Assembly (NCBI GenBank): GCA_964023275.1
Contig: OZ029929.1
Location: 9,374,856 to 9,438,855, forward strand
Direction: 5' to 3'
DNA length: 64,000 nucleotides
Source of the DNA: Norana najaformis
Lineage: Eukaryota > Annelida > Clitellata > Crassiclitellata > Hormogastridae
The position numbers were made by a program, and so were the translations under genes. Within the stretch, counting starts at the first letter, position 1, and every line of letters begins with the position of its first letter. Below, in pieces: positions 22,072 through 37,000 of this stretch. The notes beneath the pieces are model-generated. The model saw only the letters and a list, made by a program, of their open reading frames with translations, was not told the origin of the DNA and made no database searches.

Positions 22072-25000
22072 CTGAACAAAATATTCATTATCTGTTTCCA
22101 TATCTATATATCCTATAATATTTACTTTAACTGTCATATATTCAGGATGTGGTTTGTGGCTAGAAGCAGTAGTGACATCTGACCAGTTGGCAGTTGTGGC
22201 GCCAGGAACTGAAGTTGCACTGGGATCTGGCAAGTTTCAAGAACAACCACTTGGCTGCCTATTGTTGGACTTCACTGCCTAATGATTGTTGTGGTTGCCT
22301 ACTGTGTTTGGTGATTGTCTGGCAGCCTATTGGGGATAAGCAAAAGGCAAGTTGTAAGCTGAGAACGAGATGACAAAAACGATTTAGCAAAATGAACACA
22401 TAAACGAAGAGAGTTCCAAAATTTAGGTCCAGCAACTGATAAAACCCAATCACCAAGAAAAGTTCTAGTTTTAGGTATGACCAGAGAAAGATAATCAGAT
22501 GACCAGTTAAATAATGATGTCTGGAGAATGAGGACTGATTTTAATTATTGTAGATGGCCAAAGTTCAATGTTTTATAAACTATACCCCCACCAATTAGAA
22601 CCCAATCCTCTGCTGAATAGAAAGCCAGTGAAGAAATATAAGTACATGGGCTATGTGCACTCATATTTTGACTTATTAGCTATGGCTCTAGCCAAAGAAT
22701 TCTGAATGCTTTGGAGTTTCTGCATGTTTGACTTTGTGATACTAACAAGAATCGAGCTACAGTAGTCAAGGCGACTGAAGACATAGAGAAGTGGAGTGTG
22801 CACATACAAGAATCCTAAGGCAATTCCAGTATGAAGCATTTAACATATAACTTTGACGGGCTCTATAGCTACTAAACATAATTAAAAATCAGAACTTCTG
22901 GAATAACAAACTAACATAAATAATAAATTAACCACAAATGTGATTAAGCTGGAGAATCTTACTTGAGTTCTAAGTAAATCTCTTCTTCTTCCTTTAGGTT
23001 CCTCTGAAAAATTAAGTCCAATCGGAATTTATCAAGATTACAAAGAAAGAAAAGCTAAATTTATGATAACGACATATTTTTACCCATCACAAATTCACCC
23101 TTCTAAATTTTATCAAAAATGTTCACTGCAACATGAATATTTTTTGAACCAGTAGGCATAATCCACTCAAGTATAGATAGACCAAATAAAGTCAAACAAA
23201 GCTGATTTTATTCAGTCAAGGACAGCAGGCAACCAGATGTAGACCTGCCATGGTTGCTATAAGACCTCCCACTACACCATTCCACATACATGAGTAGCAG
23301 CTGCTTAAAGCGAAGTGCACAGCAACATAAAGCATAATAATAGCATGGTTATGGCCAGTTTTGTGCATTACTCAGTTACCTGTAACTAGTTACTATAACT
23401 AAATATAGAATTTTTGGTAACGATTGCTGTAACTACCTGCCTGACCTGTGGATCTTTACGTAGAACCGAATCTGACCTTACCTGCCTAGCGATTTTGTTT
23501 TGACCGAGTCCCTGCATATAAACTTGTTCCCAGAATTTAGCTTTCTTTGGGCAACGTAGAAATCTTGAGATTATGATTATGACTGTACTATCTCCATGTT
23601 TTACAAAAATATACAGAAAGCATAAAACCTAGTTTTTCATTGCACTTCTTGCAAATTCTATTGATCCATTTTTGCAAGTTACACTTTATTTTAAATTATC
23701 GTGTTATTATAGCTCAAGGACATTAACCCACCATTTATTCACCAGGTGGCACTTTGCGTTAAATTTTGCATGGAAACTGGTGACCATGGCCTTTGATGAT
23801 TGACACTCCATTTGTTCTCTTTGACTGACACCCCATTTGTTCTCTTTCAGGTAAACCAGTATTTGAGCAGCTTTTATTATTACTGGCAATACCAATGACA
23901 TAGAAAATAAAGTCATACATTAAGGAAAATAATTGCTTTAATAAATTAAAGTTATTCATTATGCTACTTGCCTGGCATATGTTGTAGCAGGATTTCTAAT
24001 GATTTTTCATATTTTTCCAGGGCAGTTACATAATCTTCCAAATACTCCTGCAAAAATGTCATGACAAAATCAATAAAGTTGCCTATGGGTTATACAGAAA
24101 GCAAATTAAAAAGGTGCTTAATCAACTTAGCATAACATAATATGATACTTTATTGCCCCAGCACTAGTTAACAGCCTATGCTATACCAGGCCATTATTTC
24201 TAATTAGAAATCAGCGATAGTAGCAAAGTGTCAGAATAGAGGCATTTGTACATCTTGGCAATTGAAACAAGAAGAGGGTAGAAGATCAGCAAAAGGAAGA
24301 CGAAAGTAAAGAAAATAATCATAGTGACCTTAATGCATCCATCAGAGTAAATTTGATGTCTGCGGGACACCATTCAGCAACACGGATTCTTTTAACTTTA
24401 TTTCAGAGATACAGAAATTGATTTTCTTGCTATTTCCATCTGCCAGAACGAGGACTAATGTTCTTCAGTGAAAGTATGTCATCTTGTAGTGCACACAGAG
24501 GGAATAGCAAATTCAGTCAAGCCTCAACAAGGATACTGTAGTAAGAAAAGGACATCAAGGGCAAATTTATCAACTTTTCTTAATTGAACATACTGAAGGC
24601 TCTCAAAGCTGCCATCCAGTGTTGTCAGATCCCGTGGTGCAAATGACTTCTATGATATGCTGTAGCTAATGCACAAAGACTAAACCAACTTTAAGACAGA
24701 TTGAAACAGACGAGTAAAACACTTTTGCCTTTTTTGCCTTTTTACCAGGCAAACTGAAACCTATTCTGAAAACTTCTACAGCATAGCTATTGCAATACAT
24801 GATGTACCAGTTGATGATCATTTCCAAGCACACAACTAAAACGTACAGCTAAATCACATTTGTTATAACTAACCTTTGCTTCAGCTGCTCGAGCAAGTTT
24901 CAAAGCAGACAACAATATTCCATGATTTTCACAAAGATTCACTGCAGTGAAATAAAACACACTAAAGTCTCTTACAGAATGATTGCACTACACGATAAAT

Positions 25001-28000
25001 TTTGATAACCTAACATTCAAATTAATTAGCAGGGCACACATAAACTGCCTATAAAAATGGACTTGAATCTAGTATGTATTTACAGTATTTTAATGAAGCT
25101 GTGTCTCGCAAGCAGTAATTAGCTGATGACAGGAAGCATTACTGCTGGTATAGTAAAAAAGTTTTAGGTTTTGAATACTGAAAGGTGCCAAATAAGTCCA
25201 CTATATAAAATAATAAATCATTTGCAATTTGACATAAATTGGAGAATATTTAGAGGTTGCACTTGCCCTTAGAAATCTCATCCATAATATCATATTTTTG
25301 CCTTCCTTCCACCATCTACTTGGTGAATGGAAAGTCTAGTTCATCTTTTACCTCTCGCTGCATGCTCCCTTGCTAATAAATGCTAAATTTCTATCAACTG
25401 ATTTAAATATGCTAGATTAATTTGGAACTGAAAACCAGTAAGGCAGAGTCCGAGGAGCATGCCGCAAGAGGTAAAAAAGATGAAAGTTCTATCCATCACA
25501 GGAGAACTGGAGTCAAGCAGTGACAATAAAACACTGTTGATAAACACGGTGACCAAGAAGTGTGCAAATTTAGTAGTTAGTTGTGTTATAGTCATTCAGT
25601 TTTCCTTTGGGTTTTTAAAACAGATTTCAATTCATTTTGAGAATGTGTATTTAGAAGGTTTTCAGTGCACAACTGATAATTGTAGCCTAACTGTGACAGG
25701 AAGACAGTCTATCGGATGTGTTGTTTTTAATTTTATCATGACAGGAAGACAGTTTATATTGTTTTTAACTTTATCGTTGCATTTTAGATAAATTTTGTTG
25801 ATTTTAAACAGCTAAATTATTGTTTCTGATCTTAAATTTTTATTTTCCAACATGCTTATCCTTTCTTCACTGTTAGATAAGTTTTAATTAATTATTTCTT
25901 CTTACTGTTTATTTTTGTGTTGCTGTGCATGATGGTTGGCCGACCTGTGTTTCCCATGTTTCACAACCTGACTGGCAGGGCCACAATCTTTTTATTTTAC
26001 AGTTGTTAGGTCCACACTAACACTGGTTGGTGCTCTTTTAATATTCTGCATTCATCAGTCGCCCATGAACTGAAGAAGTGTTCTTTTCTTACGTCTTTTC
26101 ATCTGCTGTGTTTGGTTTCCTTGCACTTTCAATTTCTGTGCCTCAGATTATGGCTCCTTACCCTTATGTTGCACGCTTTTGAACTGTATGTTGCTCATGC
26201 TAGTGGCACCACTCTTGCCTTCCCTCCAACCACATTAGCTTCAACCAACAGTTCAAATTTGTGTGAAAACTTGTTTCATCTGCCAAATCTGCCTATGTAA
26301 CAAATTTATTGTTGAAAGTTCTGCATCATCAAAAACTTCATGGATGGCTGTGAACGAGTTATTGCATCAAGAGAAGTTAAATTTGTCCTCCACTGTGTTA
26401 TTGGCTACCCAATGGCTAGCCAGTAAATTTGATACTGTGGATCATTCTCTTCTTCTACATCACCTACAGAACTGTTTTGGTGTTTCGGGTCTCACCCTAC
26501 ATTGTTCTGCTACTTATCTTAGCATTCAGTCAGTATATTCAAATGGTAATTATTCATCCAGTGCTTTGTTGACAAAGGGTGTTCCACAGGGTTCTGTGCT
26601 CAGTCCTCTTTTGTTTACATTATACACCACATCACTAGGAACAGTGCTCGACAATCATTCACTAGGATATCATTTTTATGCAGATAATACCCAAATGTAC
26701 ACTTCATCTGACAGTTAGTCTTTTCACTCATTTGTGCAGCTGCTGTCTGATGCCTTTGAGGAGGTGCAGTCTTGGATGATGATGACGAGTTTTCTGCCCG
26801 AAGGCAGGTCCATTGGCTTTATGCCACCCGGGGATGAGATGAGTGAGGTGGTTTCTCGTTGCCTTCCTCACAGACAACTGTGGGTGAGCAACTTGTCCAA
26901 GGTCGCTACCCAGTGGCGTGAGGTAGATTCGAACCCGCGACCCTCCGGTTACGAGGCATCAAACATATCATTACACCACCATGTCCCACAGTCTATCTCA
27001 CCAACTATGTAAATGGTATTTGTAAGTCATTATACATGTATATTCATGACAGATGCAGAATTAGGCATTATGTGCCCATATCTTCAAGGATATCTTTGGC
27101 AAATGCATTGGTCTCCAATTACCAAATTGCAAATGTGACAAAATGTTGAGTAAGTAAGTAAAATAATGATCATGCACGACTTTTTGTTGCTTGTTTTAGT
27201 TGCTTGTTTTTGTTGTAGTTTTCGATAATTTTTTCATTATTAATAGTACAGCGAGTTTTCACATTAGTCTGAGTTATTTTTTTGCTTCTTGAGTTTTAGT
27301 ATTTATTCTGTCATTATTGCCTCAGTTTTAGTCACATTTATAGTTATCATTAGCAAAAACCTTAAGTTTTCAATAATTATGTTATTGTTGTTGTAAAGAA
27401 AAACTTCATAGCATCATGCCTTTTGGTGGTTGAGACATCTACCTGGAATGACCTTCCCATAGACAGATCCTCCTAAGGCTTGGAAGCTGTTCTCTTATTA
27501 CCAAGCAGGACTAGCAGCACTTCTGATTAGAAATCTTGAAGAGGCACTACATAAATTCTTGGAATGAATTTAGTCATTACATTACACTTCACTGCACCAG
27601 AAACACAAAGCATCATATTGCAGACCTGGTTAAGGTCACTCACCCAATTCATTGTAAGGATCCAGAGGGACATGTTCCTGAGCGACAGAGTCAGGACCAG
27701 CAACAGACGATGATGACGATTCCAATGCCTGTGGTTTCATCATCTGCTTCAGTTCCTCTGCTCTGTTCACATACTGAGTCGCCTACAGAAAAGACTTAGT
27801 AACTAAGATGACTGTTAATTTATAACACATCTATCTAAATCAATCCTGAGAGGCACCAACCCAAGGCAGAAGAATTTCTCAGGTATAATGCAAACATAAC
27901 AACAGCAATAGCATAAGAGCAGAACTAAACGTCTCTATGGATTGCAACATTCCACTACCTTGGAAATCTTGGTGGCTTTGTTGATAATATTACTACAGTG

Positions 28001-31000
28001 AAGGATGTAAGCAACTACATTATAGAAGTGCTTCTTGATTAATCGAAAGCTTCTGAACTCACAAATCAACATTTTAATAAGCAAACTACATAACTATGGT
28101 ATCTGAGGGACTGCGCTGGATTTGTTCAACATCCTGTCTTAGCTTTCAACACGTTTCATACACTGCATTCCTATCAATCATTGTTGGCACTATTATTATG
28201 TGGCATTTCTCAGGCTTGAGCGTCACCTCTAGATGCTCAGTTAGCGTCCAAGCAGTAAGTATGCCTTAAAAAGGTGGAGTTTGGTATCCAGCAGAATGCT
28301 GATATACTGTGTACCCCAGTACTTCCTCATCGTAAGTTGCACATGGTATATCCTGTCAATGGCCATGTGCCACCAAACCTCAGGTCCGCTGCGACCATCG
28401 GTATCAACGTGAAAACTGAGGCAGTGCAACCCTATGAACTTGCTCCACATGGTTTCCTGCCATGTGTATGTGATCCAGTGTTTGGCATGGATCCAGTGTT
28501 TGGCATGGATCCACCGTCATCTGGATTTGTCTTGGCCCAGTTGATTTCGGGCCCGAATCTGTGCGCCTCTTGTTCCATTATCTCCAAGGACAGAACCAGG
28601 ACCTCCAGCATTCTGACCAAAAGCATCATCAGCATAGCCAGCTCAGTAAACCACCCCAACCTAACTGGGCACCCTTATTCAACTATCTCAGCCATGGTCT
28701 CAATCACACGACAAAGGATCAGGCCAGGAGCCATTCTGTATCCCTGTCACTACCCACCTGATGTTACACCATCAATGCAAACCATGCTTATCATATCTGT
28801 AAACATTTACGTCATCAGGCCAATAATCTTCTCTGGTATTCCATGAGACAACATTGGCCTCCAGGTGGCAGCACGAACCACTGAGTCAAAGGCTGTCCTC
28901 CGGTTGACATAAGTAATCCACAGCAGTTCTTTAAACTCTCTTCTAATTTGAATCAGACTGTTCACAGTGAGTATGTGATTGACTGCTGATCTCCCACAAG
29001 TGAAGCCATTCTGCTCCCTCTGTCTAAGCTGAAGCAAGCGTCTCCTAAACCTTGACAGCAGAGGAGAGCAAAGACCAAGTCAGGCATTGACCATAGTTGC
29101 TAATTATACATCAGTGTTTATCTCTGGAAGAAGCGCTTACTATGAGCTTACTTCTTGCACGAACATAGAATTGTCTAAACTGGACAACTAGTTCATGCCA
29201 ACATATTATCATAAATGTAAAGAAATTCTGACTTTGAGGTATTATCAAGCCAGAATAAACACGTCCCTAAGAACACTACTCTTCACAATAATGTAAATAA
29301 TGTTCTGCTCATCTGACAGTGAAGGCACACGCTCATCAGGTGGCAAATAACAATAAAAAACACTGGAAAAAGAACTGGTAACTCCAGGAACAATCAGTAA
29401 ACTCCAATGGTGCCTCTCACCAACTGCTCTGAATTCTGTTTAAACTGCTCTAAGTTTCCATTATTTAAATTATTGCCCTACAGTTTGGGCAGACAGTTAC
29501 CATTCTCACTTGAAGTCACTGATATTGAACCAGAAAAAGGCCGTAAGGCATGAATTATCTTACCCAAACCTCTCGTCTGTTTATAATCTATAATTTTCTA
29601 ACACCAAGATACATAAAAATTCCAAATTCCAAACGGTACACAAGCATACAAACTGTCTGGTTTGACTCCATTATTTAAAAATAAATGCATATTTATTTTT
29701 TTTATTTATTTATACGGAACACTTATATAGCGCCCCTTCAAGAAAACTACTCAGAAGCGCTCCCAAACCAACCTCGGCGAAAAAGAGCATTCTTAAGAGA
29801 AGAATAGACGATAGAAGTAAAATCCCGGGGTAGAAGACGTAGAGTAACAGAAAGTCCATTCCAGAGAGTTGGGCCAGCAACAGAGAAAGCATGATGCTGC
29901 ATGGTCGAGGTATGAGTGAAAGGCACTAATAGATTACCACTAGCAGCGGAGCGAAGAGAAGCACGTCCCAAACTGGACCGGACAGGTAGGCAAAGCTCCC
30001 TCAAGCATATATACATACATATATATTTCCAAGAAAACAAAGAGCTAACTACTTATTTTTAAACCAGTACTAGGAAATATCATAATTTCAATGAAACCTT
30101 CTGTTGGATTTGGATCTTCTTTCGTTCATCTTCTTCATCTGTTCAAAGATTAATAATTCATGAAAAACCAAGTTGTTCATTCATATAACACCACCATATA
30201 GTTTCCCACAAGTAGTGCTATGTAAAGGTGCCATAACATTTAATTAAAGCACTAAAAATACTCTGCTTGAATGGTGAAGCAGGCATTTATCCTCCATCCC
30301 TTTGTGCGCCTAAAGTTATTATTATTATTATTATTATTTCTTAAGTCTATACAATACAAATGCCATGTGCTGAACATCAGTGCACATTAAGAGTCTCATT
30401 TAAAACAGTCTCCACTATATTACTATTTATCAGGAATAGTATCTCTAACAGAAACAAACACCTAGAAGTTCAAACTAATATAATTTAATAAGATGTAACC
30501 TTATCAACAAAAATAGTTAAATGGTATCAAATTTAATCACGTTGTTCTTCTGATAAAAGCAAACCATCAACCAAATCCTAAACAAAAGCTGAGCTGATTC
30601 AAAGCAATGTTAAGTAATAAAACTTAGACCTTTAACCACTTAAAAGGTGCTACATAAAAGCATAAATATATATGCACATAAACTGCATAATGAGTTCAAA
30701 ATGTGTCATATGAAATTATGAAATTACTGGTTAACTATTAACCCATTCAACATAAAAGAGAAACTATGGCGAAAGACTGCCTTTGCCCAGTTTATCTAGA
30801 AAGATCCAACCACCTTAAAATAAACTACTGCTTCACAGCCACATTCACCCTAAGGTCCATGAATTCAAAGGTGGTAATTTTTACTATTGCAATTCCTTTA
30901 TCTAGGAGCTATATAAACTTGCCAATAAAATATAACACATACACTGTATGGCTGGAATGAAAAACTCGAGAGCCTTGCAGTAGAGAGTGACTGCATCGTG

Positions 31001-34000
31001 GTATTGGTATGCCCTGTCTTGCAGCACAGCTTCTGACACGAGGTTAGTCTGAAAGTAAAAACTCTTACAATGAATAATGAACAGATTAAGGGTGAAATAA
31101 AGTCTATGAAAACACAGATCTTATCCTTGGGACCAGCTAGTAAGAGGCTTTTGAATGAATGATGTATGTATAGTATTTTATGCATACATAAGTATATCTG
31201 TATATATGTATGTGTAAATATTGTGTATATATATATATATATATCACCCCCTACCCTCGAGAACAGGGAGGCAGTCTACAGGATGTCGATTTTAAATATC
31301 TTGCCAAATGTTTACTTAAATTTTGTTGCTTTTAACAGTGAAATTATCGATTTTGGTCATAAAATGTTTATCTTTCGGCTAGTCTGTTCTTCTCTTCTGA
31401 TTCTTAGATAAGTTTAAATTATTTATTTCTTCTTCATGTTAAATTGTGTGCCGTTCGTGTCTGTGCCATTGGCTTTCTGGGCTTCATGAGTTGGATGGGC
31501 ACAGAAAGACCTTCCACATTCTCTTAATTTTATGGTTTTAGGTCCACACTAACTGGCTGGCATACTTTTAAATATCAGAGCTCATGAGTCGCCCATGAAC
31601 TGAAGAACAATTCTTTTCTCTTTAGGTCATGACTTTTTAACTTGCTGTGACTTTTTGGCTTCTGTTTTAATTTCTGTCACAGTGGTTGCTTATTTAATTT
31701 TTTTCACCATGATTATGGTTGCTCCATTACATACAATGTAGCTTGCTTTTATAACATATATTGTTCCTATTCCTGCTCTTTACCAAATCTGGTGGAGACA
31801 GATCTATATTTGGAACTGCACATGCATCACCGCAATCTAGTTTAAGTTTGAACTTGGCTCAAAGCCCATTCATTTTATCTGGTTCCTGGTGTTGCGTTTC
31901 AATTTGGCGATATGTTCTACTGCTAAGTGATATCAATAACATTATTTGCTGTCCTGGGTTAAATGTAAATTCATGTAGAACATCTCTCACTGCCTGACAT
32001 GGGCTGATTGCCTTTCTCTTGTGATATCTAGGACTAGATTTGTACTTGGTGAGTGGACGTTTTCAATTGCTGGACCTAGATTTTCTAACTCTTCCAGTAC
32101 TTGTTCGTTCTGCTCAGTCACTTGTGCCATTTTGTTCTCAACTTAAGACTTACCTTTTAACCAAACTGCTAACCCAGCATAGGCTGCCTCTCCGTCCTAG
32201 TGGACTTATCTTCTGGATACTGAACTAAATGCAGCTTGGTTTTGGTGCAACATTGGTTTATGTCCTGTACAACAGATACTGGAGTGACAGAACTTAATAA
32301 TTAATTAATAATAACTAATAATATGCACCTGGATATTTATACGGTACCTTCTAAGAACTTCTCTAAAGTGCTCAACAGCCAAATAAAGAATTCATTCACA
32401 GCACAGTTATTCCGACTGACTGGACTGATGGTAGAACAAATTATGTCTGAATATCCCTCATAGCATCACATAGCACCACATTTTTATCAAGCAGATTGGA
32501 GTAGCTGCTTTGTTGGTAATATATAAATACGTTGGCTGATAGCTATGTAACCTCTGTAAACTGGGGTTCAAAGATTGGGTGTTCAAAACTGATAATTTAT
32601 TGCCAATTCATGTAACCTAAAATGAAATTCTTGCCGTTTGATTAATTTATGTACCTGATGCAACATGCCGTCAACAAATTCCACCTGCACCAGTTGCACA
32701 TGGGACCTCGGATGTGTTGCACTCAACTGTCAACTGTGTGAGTCAGCACAAATAACCATATATTGTGATACTTCACTCTTCTCAGTGTCATTCTCTGTCA
32801 TCAGCGCAATATTGACACATGTCATCGGTCATCCATGAAAAAGATTTTATTGGTTAGTCTCTTGTATAGGTAAAAGACTGCCACTCAAGACCTTCTACAG
32901 CTAAGTGAGTTACAGTCTTTGCCTCACCTGCCATCACTTTACCTTCCTTCCCTGCACTTACCTTACCTTTGCTTCTGTGTTCCTGAGACTCAGATAACAG
33001 AATGACTTACTGCTTTTTGCAGAGCTTCTGAACAAGGACGATGCTCAAAATCAAGGAAAGGATGATAAAAGAATTCTTCATAAGTAATTCTGAGATCCGG
33101 GTCACGTTGAAGGAGACGAACCAACAGATCACGACAGCTGTCCGAAATCTGAACTCCAAGTGGAATCTTAAAGCCACACAGCAACAACAGATACTGTAGA
33201 CGGTTGAAAATTATGACTGCAGAAACTGTTACTATTATTATTTTTTCTCTTTTACCCAAGATAGAAATTATCCCTCATGAATTAAAACAGTTAAGTTAGG
33301 CAGAAGCAAAATCTTTTGGAAAATCAGACTTTGTTGTTGTAGACCAAATGGAAAGTTGCCTCTGAAGGCGATGACAATGTGCATTAAACACACATGGAAA
33401 GATACTGGAAAAGATAGTGAGCCTTGCACTGTGACAGCTGAGGACAAGTTTTAATATAAATTCCACTTCCTTGGCATTAACAGGGCCAAAAGTTTACTGT
33501 TATTTGTTATTTTTATGATCATCATCATCATCATCATCAACTTCATCATCATCAATTTGTAATTTTTAATAAATTTCTGTTGTGAATTGTTGGTAGAAAT
33601 GGCAAACAGCATGGAGACCTAGTGGTCTAGTGGATTTGACAGCCGATGACGTCGCCTGGGTCACTGCAAACTTCAAATGTTGGGCAAATTTTTATGGGGT
33701 GACTGGTGCAGACTGAGTTCATTGGAACTGGACTAATTCTCCGTATCCAGTTTTTGCATCAACCTCTATATGAACTGGGTAATGGTTTCAGTAGCTTATT
33801 TTGCTGGTCTGTGCAACTGAAATGATACAGTTTGTTTTATGCGTAAATTTCACCATTGGAGAGTCAAGTAAATAGCGTAAATATAACCCTTCAACCAGAA
33901 GTGGAAACTTTGAAATGTTCATTGTGATAACTATAAATCCATAACAGGAAGCTTAGAAAGGCATGACCCAAATGTCCAGATCCAAGGCAAAACAAAGAAA

Positions 34001-37000
34001 TATGACGATGCTTAAAAGTGAATAAGCAACCTGAAATGATTCTGACCTCAACGGGTGCAGTGTCCTTGATACGACTCTTCAGTTCCTTCATTGTCTTTGA
34101 AGCAAATGGAGCACAACTAAACAAGCATTCTACAATGCAAGGCTCACTTTCACTAAACGAATCCTCTGACATGCAAGCAATCTGCACGTGAAATAAACAA
34201 ATACAAAAATGTGACTATGCCTGAGAAAACTAACACAAAACACAAAGTTGGAAAAACTCAAAAACTGGGTTAGATAATGCACTGGATTTGGCTGGAATTG
34301 CTGACTAACTAGGCGAAGTCAATACATTTCTATCGCAGACAGTAAAAAAGTTAATACTTTCTAAAGATGTATGTCTCTCTGAAGCTACTTGTAAGCAATT
34401 GCGAGTTAAAGCTAACCACAGCTATGACCCGACCTAAATCACTGTACCTTGGGGTCATCAGTGTTAAGAGCACAGTAAACTGTCCCTGAGGCTGCCATCA
34501 ATGAAATCTCCATAAAAAACTGGTTAAGATGAATATTTACATGACTTGGTCATTTGCATAAAAATCATTGCACACAACACCAAGGGACATGCAAAATTAT
34601 GTTTTGTTGCAGGGCATAATAATATAATTGAAAATAAAAATCCTTTTATGGCAATACTCTACATAAGGACTTCCTGTTTCATATCTGACACAAAGAGTAT
34701 GAATATCCAAAGAACTCATTTTGACCTATTTTATGCCTACTTGCCTTCTGAGAGCCTTTCTCGCAATTAACATATTCGACTTTGTGAGCGTTTTATCAAG
34801 TACAGTCACAAATGTTACTTTGTATATATTTATTTGCTTACATTTCTGTATCATCATCACTTTATAAAGTATACAGGCATCACTGTTGTGGCTAAGCAAG
34901 TGTATTAGAATGTCCACACACAAAGAATCAATAGAGGAAGCAATTTTCTAGGAGTGAAATTGTTGGTGGATGTAGAAGGAGGCAGGGTTTCAGGTACCAA
35001 GTGAGTCCAACTACCATCAGAAATTCATTATACTGAAGCTGTTCAATGTTGAATAGTTGTGACCATGCCTGGGAAACCTGGCCAAAGTCACAAAAATCTG
35101 AAAATTGGTTTAATATTGCATTGGATTGGGCTATATATTTTAGTGAAAACCATATATTTTTATCACACATGGTAAAAAGTCAAAACTATTTAATATGTAC
35201 ATTTCCAAATTAATAGTTTTGAAATATCAAGACTTAAATCTTAACTTGAACATACCTGTCTGGTGTAAATTAAATAGATACTTTACAAGCAAAATTAATT
35301 AAGTAGCCTGAAGTTAAACATCAGACCTTTCGAGTGATAGATTGTGGAGCTCTGTACAAATTATGTACAGAACCAATTTGAACCTATTCCATATCTAATC
35401 ACCTTCTGAGTCGATTTCTCGCAAACTGATTTTTCCAATTTTTTCTACGTTTTCTCAGGTAGTCACACTGTTGACATACATTGCAACATCACACCAATTT
35501 CCATTCCTGAAGCTGTCTTAAGCATTCTGAGGAAGATAATAAATGAATTACGGTCCTAGGGGAAGGTCCAAGACAGAAAAGGTCACAATAGGCTCGAGCT
35601 GATGTGCGGAAGCATGGTTCCTGCATATCTTCACAAGCAGCAGAGCACAATGGCGGTCAACCTGGTTGACTCTAGACTCGAACACAGAGCTCCCTGATGC
35701 ATGCCAAACAATTAAACCAACCCTAGGAGAAGAATCTTGAACTTTATTTTTTCCTCGACAGGGATGCAGTGGAGAATGTTCCCCATACAATCTGATACGA
35801 GAACTCTGACAAACTGGCCAGCTGCTGGGTGGCGCAGTTGAAGCTGGACTGAAGCTGACAGATATTGAACTTCAGCAGGCCTGTACAGATGGAATTACAA
35901 TAGTTGAAGTGCATCAGAATAAACAGATGTACAAGAGCCAGTGCGGGTTAAATGACACACTGTGCTAAATGACTTGTACCTGATGCAACTGATAGAAACA
36001 AGACCTGCAGAGGGAGTTCACATGGAAAACCCTCCATCCAGGACCAAAGCCAGGTCACAGACAACAAATTGATGATTCCAGTCACGGAATTGCAGCTACA
36101 TTACTTCTTTGTCAATCTCTGAATGTGCCTGGAGTGAGCCTAGTCAGATGTACTGCATCTCTGTTGGATTCAACTGGAGCCGACTGGAAGACATCCATGC
36201 CTGCACTTCTGCTAAAACCACCTCTGTGTAGACGACACACACAAAAGTGCAACAGATGGGTAGCAAGTGCTGTGCAGTCGAATGTTGCCAGCTTACTGGT
36301 GTACCCACACCCCCACAGCAGTGAAGAGGTCAGGTCAGCCATTTACAGTATTCAAAGAAGCAACTCAAGTACCAAGCTGCCAATCCAATTTGTCTGTTTC
36401 ACTTGTGCCCTCAAATGAACTTAGCTAAAATAAGAACTTGATGAGAAATAACACAGAGAGGGAGACGAAGCATCACAATCCAGACCAAATGATTTCATTA
36501 AAAAACCTTTAGTCTCCTCAGTGCCGTCACAAACGGCTGAGGACACTGACCTAACTGATCTGATCAAATGGCTTACCATAAAGAATGACTCCAACTGACC
36601 AAAGATCAGCCTTCTCGTTGTACTGCCGTAATGTGATGATCTCAGGAGCCATGTAAAGCAAAGACCCTCTAAGGTACATAGCTTCAGTCTCTCCAATCAG
36701 ATAATGGGCAAAGCCAAAATCTAGAACACAGAAACAGCATTCGCTTTAATGTCTTCCGTTTTAAGATTCAGGTAATTATGCTGTCAAAATGAAAGAATCA
36801 AGATGGACTTCATGAAGGATATTTTGCTAATGATAGTTGCAATCTATCTGATTGCCATAAGAACTTCTATGACAGCTGCACTTGAAAGCAAACGGCTGGC
36901 AATGTAAGAGAATGTGCAGCAAGACTGAAGCAAATTCAACAACCTTTCCTTATTTGTTTGCCTACACATTTCTACCGGGTAGGTATGTACACACATGTTT

